From positions 4,909,501 to 4,973,500 of the forward strand of contig NC_135566.1 in NCBI RefSeq assembly GCF_964340395.1: a DNA stretch of 64,000 nt. The letters are read 5' to 3'. Positions 9,801 through 19,520 of the stretch are shown one piece after another. The DNA is from Glandiceps talaboti. Its lineage: Eukaryota; Hemichordata; Enteropneusta; Spengelidae. How positions within the stretch are numbered: position 1 is the stretch's first letter; each line of letters starts with the position of its first letter. A program made the translations under genes and the position numbers. Under the pieces are notes generated by a model. It did no database searches. It was not told the origin of the DNA and saw nothing but the letters and a program-made list of their open reading frames with translations.

Positions 9801-11158
9801 CTATTCCTCTAAAATGATAAATTGTTTGGTCAATAAAAAATTAACATAAAGTCCCTGCTCTAATATTAATGTGTCTGTTTGCCAATGGAAGTGGAATTCT
9901 TACTTCAATGAGAACCTTTGAAGGTACGCTATTAAATATTCATAAAACAAACATTTTGATTTATTCACTTTAATATCTGAACTCTATTGATGACATAATA
10001 GCAGCAGTCATTGCTTGGTCTTATGTTTTAAGTATTGTTTTGCTTTGTGTTTTACTTGATTCACAGACACATCAGCCTAGACTGTCGACAGTCGCTCGCG
10101 CCTTTTTTTCCTACGTTTTATCTAAACTCTGATCTGGCGCAACAGTAGTCTAATCGCAAACTGATATCGAGGGCCGAAGGCCCGAGCTCAGGCCTTCGGC
10201 CCTCGACCACTCGGACCTTCGGCCCTCGATATCGATTATACTAGTGTTGCGCTGGATCGGAGTTTAGATAAAACGTAGGGCAAAAAAGGCGCGAGCGACT
10301 GTCGACAGTCTAACCTCAGCCCTACTATCCAAACTCATCTCTAACCAACTCAGTTTATAAGCTACAGCATTGATACTAAACTAACTGTTGTATTGTGGAT
10401 TTTTCTATTTGCTTTTTAGCATGTAGATATTCAGACCCCCTCCCCTTCCTTCCCAGGCCTTGCATGGTGACCATACCCATGTGAAATCATCTGAATACTA
10501 TGTGATATCATTACGGGTAAAGACTCCCCCCCCCCGCCCCCCCCCCTCAAATTTTTTTTTTATTAAATCAAACCAAAAGTTGACCAGACATTAGGGTTCT
10601 CCCCATACTGGTCAGCACTGTTTGTACCAGCCAGCACTCAGAAATGTGTCAATTACAGGAGCTTAAACACTGATCCCATCAAAAAATTGTAGCTTTTGGT
10701 GTTGAGTTACCTAATGGATATTATTAAAGGTGCATGAATAGCTGTAACCGACCAGACTGGGGAGACCCTGTGCTGGCAAGGCGAATACCGCGACTGACTA
10801 AATATGAGTCTGGACTGAGACTTAAAACGTCATTTCGACGTCTGAGCTGTGTAAATAACGCAGACCTGGGCTCGATCCCAGGGCATCCCTGGATCCATGA
10901 TGTATGATGTTGCCAGACTAGTGCACAGTGTAGAACACGAGACTTTGAACAACACAGGCATCATCCGGGAGCATCTCCCGTTGCATTGATAACACATTTG
11001 ATGTTATTTGTATCGATGTGTTATCTCTAGCATTCATTCGATCATTTTCATTGTTTACCCTCTTTTTGATGAAACAAGGTTTGATCGACAACAGCATCTT
11101 GTAGGCGAAGCTTTTCTTCTTCGTCAGAGCTCGAGTCCGAACTGATGAGCGCTGCCAT
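6450..11158 (-). CDS. CUSTOS: CUSTOS homologue (lysine-rich nuclear protein), multi-exon gene
   Basis: Six coding exons are supported, read right to left: 11059-11158, 9670-9718, 8802-8906, 8187-8269, 7058-7132 and 6450-6786. The start MAALISSDSSSDEEEKLRLQ resembles the Ser/Asp/Glu-rich start of human CUSTOS (C12orf43). Exon 2 gives NSKMPSHSQKPSLR, exon 3 gives FKVHVAKKLAAVLDS (human has FRAHVAKKLGALLDS), and the end SSSDSDREDERLLEARVTQA is followed by a KKKKKK-rich tail. Phases join cleanly (1, 2, 2) through exon 4, and exons 5-6 join in phase 2. Exon 4 ends in phase 1 while the 7058 exon needs phase 2, so one short exon, probably the conserved GFRLF segment, is still missing between 7133 and 8186. 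In vertebrates CUSTOS is a nuclear protein linked to Wnt signalling; that role here is inferred. Confidence 0.9.
6841..6885 (+). repeat. (TG)n microsatellite
   Basis: About 22 uninterrupted TG units in the intron before the last CUSTOS coding exon. Confidence 0.98.
7058..7132 (-). CDS. CUSTOS: CUSTOS coding exon (penultimate, 75 bp)
   Basis: A strong donor GACAG|GTAAGT and an ACACAG acceptor. Encodes DPQNWEREWNKTRKREIAQC then SSSD, matching the human RRKRQPSSSSSEDSDEEW region once joined to the next exon. It enters and leaves in phase 2, which exposes the missing exon upstream. Confidence 0.82.
7277..7600. mobile_element. Long-TIR element copy 1 (truncated)
   Basis: Starts TTAAAGGGGAACTCTACTCC and contains GTCATTTCATGATTTTACAT and CCTTTATAGGGTATCTTTGC, blocks shared with copies at 14771-15112, 17411-17590 and 42790-43150. 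The right inverted arm is missing or decayed here. It lies in a CUSTOS intron. Confidence 0.7.
7910..8002. repeat. Perfect 27-bp inverted repeat with 39-bp loop
   Basis: Positions 7910-7936 and 7976-8002 are exact reverse complements (TTATCTCACTGTGAACACAA at the left edge). Intronic in CUSTOS, so the transcript could fold a 27-bp stem. It may be a foldback-element remnant. Confidence 0.85.
8187..8269 (-). CDS. CUSTOS: CUSTOS coding exon 4
   Basis: Acceptor GTATAG|TTCTATT, donor ACAG|GTAATG. The frame inherited from exon 3 gives SSIIEITDEDKRKKKPKQRQ, similar to the human LDSFITISEAAKEPAKAK segment. It leaves in phase 1. A second AG lies 10 bp further on but would put a stop in frame. Confidence 0.8.
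8316..8560 (+). repeat. 41-bp minisatellite, about 6 copies
   Basis: Units contain ATGATGTCATCACTAGAAG, then TTTTCCCATAAACCCTTGCA, then GGA. The flanking 8560-8722 sequence and a single-copy relative at about 54957-55172 share the unit, so the array grew from one segment of a dispersed element. Confidence 0.9.
8802..8906 (-). CDS. CUSTOS: CUSTOS coding exon 3 (most conserved segment)
   Basis: Acceptor CATTACAG|AAGACA and donor GACAG|GTAATT. Encodes RQDDEEEETGDYRSIQATKG followed by FKVHVAKKLAAVLDS, the best-conserved CUSTOS stretch seen in this gene. Phase 2 in and out. Confidence 0.92.
9670..9718 (-). CDS. CUSTOS: CUSTOS coding exon 2 (49 bp)
   Basis: Acceptor TTTACAG|ATCCC and donor CTAAG|GTTGGT. 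The frame set by exon 1 reads DPKNSKMPSHSQKPSLR, matching the human NSQLSTSQPSLRHK region. It leaves in phase 2, as exon 3 needs. Confidence 0.87.
10078..10312. mobile_element. 235-bp near-palindromic foldback MITE
   Basis: The ends are TAGACTGTCGACAGTCGCTC and its exact complement. Complementarity runs nearly to the centre, where GGCCTTCGGCCCTCG-like blocks repeat. Flanking 9-mers ACATCAGCC and ACCTCAGCC differ by one base, an old 9-bp target duplication. It is CpG- and GC-rich in an AT-rich setting and lies in CUSTOS intron 1. Confidence 0.9.
10735..10905 (+). repeat. Possible tRNA-derived SINE fragment
   Basis: Contains CTGGGCTCGATCCCAG (10866-10881), which has the paired stem and loop of a tRNA T-arm and resembles the Pol III B box GGTTCGANTCC. 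A convincing A box or full cloverleaf was not found. A similar CCTGGGATTGAATCCCTGG is at about 12787. Confidence 0.3.
11059..11158 (-). CDS. CUSTOS: CUSTOS coding exon 1 (start codon)
   Basis: The ATG is at 11158-11156 (minus) in the context CCAAGATGGC, followed by 33 codons and a GAGG|GTAAAC donor in phase 1. A longer frame in another register overlaps it, but the Ser/Asp/Glu-rich frame is the one that matches the family and splices on. Confidence 0.9.
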
Positions 11159-11661
11159 CTTGGGGTCAAAATATGGGTCATTTACACCTCGTGCCCATCT
11201 GAAGATAATCACGACACATAGATTATGATTAGAATAAATGTTTCAATCAAATCTTGATCGTAGCAGAATTATACTATTATTCTATTATAAACTAAATAAT
11301 GTTCGAATTTTTATTTATGTATGAGCAGACATTTTATATCTCGAAAATAATAACTATTGCGGTGTACGTCAGTAGACGCCGGGGGCGCTATAGCGTATAG
11401 GCGCAAATTTAGTTTCTGAGTCGACGAGTGTCCAAGTGAGAAAGGCCGGTGCCAGCTGGGACGAAGCAGGACTGTAGCTGAAGCAGTAGAAACCGCCCTT
11501 TCCCACTGTCGCTCGAAAACGTGATCGTTCCGTTGCCAGATTAACAATAAGGTGTTGTCAGACGCGGTAAATGTCGACGTGGCAAGGCTAATTTCTAATC
11601 GACAACCTGCAAGTTTGACTTCGACTAGTCGACTGATCATCACAGACGCTCTCTACTAACC
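11159..11661. promoter_or_regulatory. Shared intergenic/promoter region of CUSTOS and SLC35E4
   Basis: The 503 bp between two divergent start codons must hold both 5' ends. The SLC35E4-proximal half (11350-11640) is clearly richer in CpG than its surroundings. GTACGTCAGT (CRE-like half site) and GCCGGGGGCGCTATAG (part of a CTCF-like core) are visible near 11358 and 11378. No TATA box is obvious at a sensible distance from either start. Confidence 0.55.
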
Positions 11662-12199
11662 ATGGGTGAAATACAAGCATTGGGACATGTTTCTGTAATT
11701 GGCTGGTTATTTTTGAACATCGGCATCTTCAACATCAACAAATGGATATTTGTACACTACGCTTTCAACTATCCGATCATCCTTACAACGTTACATATGT
11801 TAACAATGTTCATAACACAGACGATCGTTATTCGCTTCACATCTGTCGGTGCAGCATACGGTGAGGGCGATGACCGTATGAAAATCCCCCCACACCTGGT
11901 GCGAAAAGTATTCATCTTAAGTATTGCTTTCTGTTCCAGTATAGCATGCGGCAATATTGCTCTAAAATATCTCTACGTGTCTTTCGTCAAGATGATTATG
12001 GCCACAACGCCCGCAGTGACAGTATTTTTGTCGAGGTTTATCTTTGACTATCACCATGACAAGTATGTATATTATGCTATGGGTCCATTGGTCTTAGGTG
12101 GAATATTTTCTACACTTGGTGAAGTGAATTTCCACTTGATTGGATTTTTAGCTGCCATCGTTTCTACAATGTTGAGAAGTACAAAGAGTATTCTTCAAG
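11662..12199 (+). CDS. SLC35E4: SLC35E4 coding exon 1
   Basis: ATG in the context ACCATGGG, a strong start. It runs 179 codons plus one base to the donor TTCAAG|GTATGT. It carries the first half of the transporter, about five hydrophobic segments. Confidence 0.92.
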
Positions 12200-14593
12200 G
12201 TATGTGTTTGTCATTTTTTGTACTTTGGAATTTTATTTGGAGGTTATAAAAAAAAGTATATTATTATAAAGTACATTCTTTTAAGAAAATTACAAGATAA
12301 ATTAAAAGTGATGGCAAAGATGAAACACTATCGTGAGAACATGTTCTCAAGAAAAGCAAACAGAAAACTGAAAATGCCTAAAATAAGTGTTGATAGTCAA
12401 TATACTTATGTAGGTGTTGTCAGCATGTAGTTTGACACTTTTCTTTGAATTCTTTGGCAGAAGTGTCATTTCATGTGTCATATGATTGGTAGGTAAACAG
12501 GTGTCAAAGGTCAAACAGTAAAAGGAATGACATGACCTATCATACACAAGTGTTGAAAAGTTGGTGATAAGACAGCCTTATAAAAAGTAGTAAAATCATG
12601 GACATGTGTCGTTAATATTTTTTAACAGTAGATGGAGGTAAGACCCATTGTTGCACACTTTGGATATTATGATATTAGGGACGGGATTCGGGTACAAGAA
12701 ACAGATGTTGGGTAGAGTTAAGAAAATGTTGGTCCAAAGAGGAAAGAGAAGAGAAGCTCCACTGATAAAATTACGCTAATGCAAGAACCTGGGATTGAAT
12801 CCCTGGTCTTTAAAAAAAGAGAGAAAAAAGAGAGAAAAATCCCAAACATATACATGTAAAGGAAACCTATACATTTAAGTGACCTTGACTTTCAGGGTAT
12901 CTTATCTTCCACCCACAGGAATACAGGCAATGAAAATTGAAAATTTGAATTTCAAATGTTAAAATTACACTTTTACATTTATCATACATACATACATCTA
13001 TTTCTCTGTAAACTTGACATTAATTGATATTTGAGCCTGAATATTTTTAATCTAGTTGTCAATACAATTAGCTAATTGGTTTTTATTTGTGTCATTACAG
13101 TAATATGAGTCAGTTGGCCTAACATTCAAATTGATTAATTATTCATAATAAATGAATGATATTCATATTGGTGGTGCATCTCACTGTACTGTTATATAAT
13201 AATCTTTTTGTTGAGAGTTAGCTCTTTTGCTAAGCATGGATGTAGTCTGGACTGTAGTCATGATGCCACACTATCAGCTACCACTCACATCTTTAGTATT
13301 CTGTGGGTCTGTGCTTGCGAGATCAAAAGATTTGGGCCATGCCTTGAACTTGTGATTAGAAGTTCAAACAGAAGGTCATTATGTAGACTAAAATCAAACC
13401 AGTAGAATAATTTCTGCTTCTGGTGATAAAAATTGATTGTTGTTAATATAGACATACTCGTTAATTATTTGTACTTGATAAAATACCAGACAGAACCACA
13501 GATGTGCTATTTCTCTGAGTCTTTATGATTGAATTACCTGGGTCGGATTTACCAAATGCTCCTCCCAGATAAACACACATATTCCGTTGCACATGCGCAA
13601 ACCTACTTCCGTAGTGTGGGCACATAGCCTGGTTGCACCTTGGGCTTTAAGAGTTTAGTCTGGTTATAGACTCACTGTTGTTGGCTCATTGCTTCCAGCC
13701 ACCCCAGGCAAATACTGGATACACCTGACCCATAAGTTAACCACATGACCCCGAGTGAAATTATAAGGTAACTCTGAGAATGACGAGGCTACATTTTCTG
13801 ATAGAAATGAACCATTTGACATGATTTTTGGGACATTTAATAAGTAGAGTTGATAAAAATGAAATATTAGTCGTTTTGTCCAGTAAGAGAGTGCACTGAC
13901 ACACTGTGACAATTGCTATCTTGGATTTCAAGCACATATGAACTGCTTTGGAGACTGAAAGAAGTGAGTGGTGAAGATGTGTAAACGGTGACTAAGATGA
14001 GGGTTGAACAAAATAAGTAGACTCCCTAACTTAGTACTGGTTTGTATCATACATGTAGATCATTAGTGGACACCACCATTCTTTATGTTCATTTCAGGAG
14101 AAACTTTGATAAAACAAAATGCTCAGTAAATACTTTTTCTCTTTCTTGTTTCTTTAAAGGTGTCCTATTAAAAGAAGAGAGGCTGGATTCAGTGCGACTG
14201 CTATACCATATGTCGTTTCCTAGTTTGATCATCTTGACGATTTGTTCAGCCATCTTTGAGTACAATGCATTCTGGGATACCAACTTCCGCAATGACTTCA
14301 AACTATGGTCAATGATCATTTTGAGCTGTATATGTTCAGTAGGTTACAATGCCATGAATTTTTTTGTGACGTTTCTCACATCAGCTGTAACGATACAAGT
14401 CCTAGGAAATGTCAGCATCATTTTAAATATATTTATTTCTGTTGCCATTTTCCACAATGAGGTCTCGTTCATGAGTGTTGTTGGTATTATTTTTACAGTG
14501 GTCGGTATCTTTATGTATGATACAGCTGGTGAAATCGGTCGGTTTATGCGACACAGAATTAGCAGATCATGGGGACCAGATTCAAAGAATTAA
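11662..14593 (+). CDS. SLC35E4: SLC35E4-like nucleotide-sugar/triose-phosphate-family transporter
   Basis: Two coding exons, 11662-12199 and 14160-14593, join in phase 1 to give 323 residues (human SLC35E4 is about 350). The chain is strongly hydrophobic with about nine to ten likely membrane segments, as in the drug/metabolite transporter superfamily, TPT branch. Diagnostic similarity to human SLC35E4 includes CGNIALKYLYVSF, MATTPAVTVFLSR, the junction LLKEERLDSVRLLYHMSFPS (human LLQEERLDAVTLLYATSLPS) and VLGNVSIILN. Family members exchange phosphorylated sugars or nucleotide sugars across Golgi/ER membranes; the SLC35E4 substrate is unknown. Candidate polyadenylation signals AATAAA are at 14641 and 17288. 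It is head-to-head with CUSTOS. Confidence 0.92.
12200..14159 (+). other. SLC35E4 intron (1,960 bp)
   Basis: GTATGT donor and a pyrimidine-rich TTTCTTTAAAG acceptor. No exon is seen inside. Contains a T-arm-like CCTGGGATTGAATCCCTGG at about 12787, a possible SINE remnant, but otherwise nothing recognisable. Confidence 0.8.
14160..14593 (+). CDS. SLC35E4: SLC35E4 coding exon 2
   Basis: Acceptor CTTTAAAG|GTGTCC. With the phase-1 base of exon 1 it reads GVLLKEERLDSVRLLYHMSF, the best family match. The second half has about five hydrophobic segments and ends in a basic cytoplasmic tail (RFMRHRISRSWGPDSKN) before TAA. Confidence 0.92.
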
Positions 14594-14770
14594 AAAACAA
14601 TTTAAAAAAACACCGCTGATAAAAATGACAACAATATAGGAATAAACATAACAAGCAAAATAACAACAACATTGAAAGTAAGAAAAAATGATAATAATAT
14701 TAAGAAAATATGAAGATAGCGTAAAGTTTATTAGTAACAGTAAAATGCCAAGCATACCAACCTATCACTT

Positions 14771-15112
14771 GTAGAGGAACACCACTCCAGGAAATTTTCA
14801 TAAACTATGGGTTCTGGAGAGCCATTTCATGATTTTACATGACCTACAATTATTGCGGTTTTTACACTGAAGGTATAGATAGTTAAAGACTTGTGAATAT
14901 TCAGTGTCACTGTGCAACTTGAATACATTATTTCTGCTGACTCCCATAATGCAATATCCCATGGCAAAGATACTCTATAAAAGCACAAGATCATTCTCTG
15001 AAATTGCAAGTAATTGTAGGTGTCATAGGTGATGTCAAATCATGAAATGACTCTCCAGAACCTGTAGTTTATGAAAATCTCTATATTTCCTTGAGTGATA
15101 TTCTCCTTTAAT
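14771..15112. mobile_element. Long-TIR element copy 2, about 340 bp
   Basis: The left arm (ACTCCAGGAAATTTTCATAA onward) and right arm (ending near TGATATTCTCCTTTA) are inverted versions of each other over roughly 100 bp or more. No coding capacity. Confidence 0.8.
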
Positions 15113-15223
15113 ATTTCAAAGCACTGTGACTATCTAGATTTTTGAAACTGTCATATTTAGATTACAGTATTTAGACTGTAATTTCTGAATGAAGAAAATA
15201 TCACATCTTTATTTGACTTAATG

Positions 15224-15631
15224 TAGAGTGTGCCTCAGATATAAACTCTAAACATTTGCTGTTACTTTGTTCAAGAAAAGTCGAATCTATTCTCAATTAA
15301 AATCGATAAAAAGAAATCAGGGGTCACCTTCAAATTTTGGAAACAGTGGTCAAAATGATGTCAAATTGAGTCATTTTAGAATCCAATATGGCCGCTATTT
15401 TGGAATCCAATATGGCCACTATTTTAGTATCCAATATGGCCGACACCATCTACTGTGTTAACTCTCATTGGGAAAATAAGATGTTGACGAATTCCTTGAA
15501 AACAAGAGAGTGAATCACAAGATTTCTTTTATAATTTCAAAAGGACCAGGAGCAAGCCTTCATATGGCAAAGTTTAGGGAGAATTAAAGAACTTTGATTT
15601 TCAGGAAAATGTATCTGCGAGGCACATTCTA
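15224..15631. mobile_element. TIR element carrying three YY1-like motifs
   Basis: Ends are TAGAGTGTGCCTCAGATA and TATCTGCGAGGCACATTCTA, an inverted pair. Inside, CCAATATGGCC with flanks recurs three times at 24-bp spacing (about 15383, 15407, 15431). A single-motif relative lies inverted at 62210-62553. Confidence 0.75.
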
Positions 15632-16837
15632 CCAAAATGTGACAATACATTGTCTAAATTGTAAAGTGTGTGATCTTACATAGTATAGGACATACAAATG
15701 AAGTGTTGAAAGATTTGGAATTCACGACCACAGGTATAGTTTGTTGATTATGTAAGCAATGGGCAAACGCAATACATGGTTAATTTTACAATGATTATGA
15801 AAATACGTTGGCTTAGGGGGTATGGCAGTTAGGGTAGACAGATATTGTATATTGCTGAAATACTTGTACATGTATTTTAAGTACAATAGGGACTAAGATG
15901 AAAAGATTTAATTTATATTTACCATGAGTGATGCATGATTTCCTTATTGACTGGTTATTTACCTAGGTAACATACTACATTTGTGTCATCAAGGGACTGG
16001 TTATGTTTTTGCTGCAAGTTTCAGAACCCCCAGTAACAGAACTAGGTAAAAATTAAATAGTTTGATGGTACCATAAATGTTGCTTGGGAACTCTGGAAAA
16101 GGACTAGAGGACTCAGGTTGACTTTACCTCCTTATCACCCTTTAAAACACTGTCTGGGTGTCTTGAAAGTGAGTCACATGATGATGTGATAATGTCACTA
16201 TGTTTACGTCAATGCTCCAACAGCATGAAACTAAAGTTGGTGGTAAGAACGGAATACTGTTGTAAAGAAATCCATGTGACTGTAAGGTGGAAATGATTGA
16301 GATGATCATATATAGTGACTAGACTAGTACAACACTAGTGATATCAGTTTTGTAAGTGATTAAAAAGGACCCCATAATCAAGACATTTTTGACCAATTCT
16401 GGAATTTGAAATGATGCGATGGTATTAATTGAGTTAATTGTTGAAACCCTCCAGTTTTACAATTTTCCTGTCATCAGGATCAATTACTGTACACGTTGTG
16501 GCTTTATGTAAAATGTTTTAAAGTGGAAGGCTTTTTTAGTTTTATATTCAAAAGTATATGAATAATTATTTTACAAGTGTGATGATATTTGTAAACTGAT
16601 GTTAAATATTTTTTTTATTCTGTCAAATTATTCTAAATGTCAAATATTTATATTGTTCACTATTTTGAGTGTAAGGTTGAGGAAAGTCTTGGCACTAATA
16701 TTTATTATAATTTGTATATTGAAACTCATTAATATGTATTGTAATTTGCATATTGAATATTCATGAGCTATATGTAGTCTTATTTTCACACAAAATGATC
16801 ACAACAGTGGGGGGGGGGGGGTTGTCACATACCCAAT

Positions 16838-16985
16838 AGGTGTGAGTATACATAAGTATACCCAATAGGTGTGAGTATGTCGAGCTGTATAGCCAAGTCA
16901 CTGTACATTAAGCCAAGTCACTGTACATCAAGCCAGGTATCCAAGTCACCCTGTGTACATCAAGCCAGGTAGAGGTACTTTGTAT
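16838..16985 (+). repeat. Short degenerate tandem repeats
   Basis: AAGCCAAGTCACTGTACATC-type units and two copies of CCCAATAGGTGTGAGTAT directly after a 13-base G run. Confidence 0.7.
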
Positions 16986-17410
16986 TTCTCCAAGAACTCA
17001 TAAATATATAGAAAGTTCCAGCTACTGTGGCTTCAAGATAAAATTGAGGTTTTCACAAGTAAAGTATATTGTTATAAATCATTTCTTTGTATTTTCATGG
17101 ACTATGCTACTGTAACATTGGGATTTACTTGAATTCAAAGTCACTGCCAGTGATTTAATAGTTACAGATATTGTTACTAATATGTAATCTATTGTTGATA
17201 GTTTCATGTATCTTGTATTTGTGCTTTGCCATGTATATATATTCCATGTATTAGAAAGACTTTCAGACAACCTCAAACATCCAAAATAATAAAATTTATA
17301 AACAGTATTTTTGTGTCAGAGTGTGTTTTAGATACTTGACATTATAAACTTGTAGAAGTGTGACCAAAAATGTTCATAATTTTGTAAATGGAAGGAACAT
17401 CAAGCCAGAT

Positions 17411-17590
17411 GAATATTTATGAGAGATCTTTTACACTGAAGGGTATAGGCAATCAGAACTCATGAATATTCAGTGTGCAACTTGAATATATTATTGCTGA
17501 CTCCCATGATGCAATAGTTGCTTGTAAAGATATCCTATAAAGGTACAAGATCAACTGATGCTTCTGTGAAATCGCAAGTAGTTGATTTTA
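17411..17590. mobile_element. Long-TIR element copy 3 (right half only)
   Basis: Shares TTTTACACTGAAGGGTATAG, CATGAATATTCAGTGTGCAA and the TGCAATAG...CTATAAA block with copies 2 and 4; the left half is absent. Confidence 0.65.
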
Positions 17591-18149
17591 TATATAATAA
17601 TATCCAGTATAATAAGATATCTCTTTTTGCCTGGCGTGGCCATCCCCTTTCAAATTGTTGACATGTACACAATTTTGTCAACTCATATACAAGCTGTATG
17701 TTTATCTTTAACCCAATCTGATTAAAATCTGAATCGGATGTGGTTTGTTTTCCATTTTGTTCCGAGAGTTGAAGAGGTTATCAGTAGTCAACAACAAAAC
17801 ACACAATACAAAATAAAGGTAAATAAAGGAATCAAGTGGTATTCATACATCGGATTTTAATCCTGATCTTTGGCCCACTTACTTTCACCAATTGTACATG
17901 TGTTTCTTTCACATTCTGGTGGAATCAAGTTCAATTACATTATCACCCAAACCATAAGTACAAAACACCTATCCTAGGATATATACCAGATTTCTCAGGT
18001 CCTCATCACCCTACCACTCATCACACATACAAACATCTGACTGCTGGACAAAATAGGTACATGCTGCATAAAACAAAGACATGCTACATGAAACGGACAC
18101 AAGCTGAATAAAATAGACAAGTTACACAAAATACATGCAGATGGTGTAG

Positions 18150-18760
18150 ACACATGCTACATGAAACCAACACATGCTGTGCAAAACAGACACTGCTACA
18201 TGAAATCAATACATGCTGCACAAAACAGACACCGCTACATGAAACCAACACATGCTGTGCAAAACAGACACTGCTACATGAAATCGACACATGCTGTGCA
18301 AAACAGACACTGCTACATGAAATCGACACATGCTGTGCAAAACAGACACTGCTACATGAAATCGACACATGCTGTGCAAAACAGACACTGCTACATGAAA
18401 CCGACACATGCTGTGCAAAACACACTGCTGCATGAAATCGACACATGCTGTGCAAAACACACACTGCTACATGAAACCGACACATGCTGTGCAAAACAGA
18501 CACTGCTACATGAAATCGACACATGCTGTGCAAAACGGACACTGCTACATGAAACCAACACATGCTGTACAAAACAGACACTGCTACATGAAATCGACAC
18601 ATGCTGTGCAAAACAGACACTGCTACATGAAACTGACACATGCTGTACAAAACAGACACTGCTACATGAAATCGACACATGCTGTGCAAAACACACTGCT
18701 ACATGAAATCGACACATGTTGTGCAAAACAGACACTGCTCCATGAGAGACAAGCTGCACA
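18150..18760 (+). repeat. 39-bp minisatellite, about 15 copies
   Basis: The unit is ACACATGCTGTGCAAAACAG, then ACACTGCTACATGAAATCG. Because 39 is divisible by three, several frames stay open for hundreds of bases on both strands, which explains the long Cys/His-rich open frames here. Edge copies (18060-18150 and 18760-18850) are degenerate. Confidence 0.95.
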
Positions 18761-19209
18761 AAACAGAGACATGGTACACAAAACAGACATGCTACACTAA
18801 AGCAACACATATTACAAAAAACAGACACATTACATAACATTTGCTGAATGAAACAGATGCTGACATATGAAACAATAAACAATATCAGAAGAATGACAAA
18901 GAACACATTTTTTATTCACTATGACTCAATAGATAAACATTATTCATCTGTCAATGATAATATTATCATCCAATCCCTAAGAAAAGGTTGAATGACTACA
19001 GAAATGAAGATTACAATATAACTGTCTTACACAAAATATACAAGATACAGAAAAAAAGTGTTTAAATATGTACATGAAAAGACGCCTAATAGAATATTAA
19101 TTGACACATGATGTGTATGAACATGAATGATATAAGTGTTTGAAATATTGCAAATAAAATGCAGAGAAAAGATGTGTGATGTGGTGAACAATTTATGTTA
19201 AAAATCACA

Positions 19210-19520
19210 AGTGCAGCAGGTGTTTTTTGAATACAGAATTGCCTGTTGCATGAGGCATGTGTCTGTTGCATGCAGTAGAGTTGGTTTTGTACAGCATATC
19301 TGTTTCATGCATGTGTCTATTTCATGCAATAGCGTTTTGTGTAATGTGTCAGTTTCATGCAGTAGTGTTTGTTTCATTCAGCACATGTCTGTTATATTAT
19401 GTGCAGCATGTGTTTATTTAATTCAACAGTTTTTTGTGTAACAGGTGCTGGTTTCAGTGTCTATTTCATTCAACATACAGTGCATAATGTGTTATTTCAT
19501 GCAGCACATGTTTGTTGTAC
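19210..19520 (-). repeat. Decayed inverted relative of the 39-bp minisatellite
   Basis: TTTCATGCAGTAGTGTTTGTTTC and similar pieces are complements of the minisatellite unit (AAACAGACACTGCTACATGAAA), heavily diverged. With 18150-18760 it forms an inverted pair about 450 bp apart. Confidence 0.7.

Noticed and set aside
10866-10881. A tRNA gene
   Set aside because: Only a T-arm-like hairpin is visible; no acceptor stem, D-arm or anticodon arm could be built around it.
10918-11181. 87-residue minus-strand frame over CUSTOS exon 1
   Set aside because: Wrong register; the overlapping Ser/Asp/Glu-rich frame matches the family and splices correctly.
18084-18906. Long Cys/His-rich open frames on both strands
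   Set aside because: They are translations of a 39-bp tandem repeat whose length is a multiple of three; several frames are open at once.
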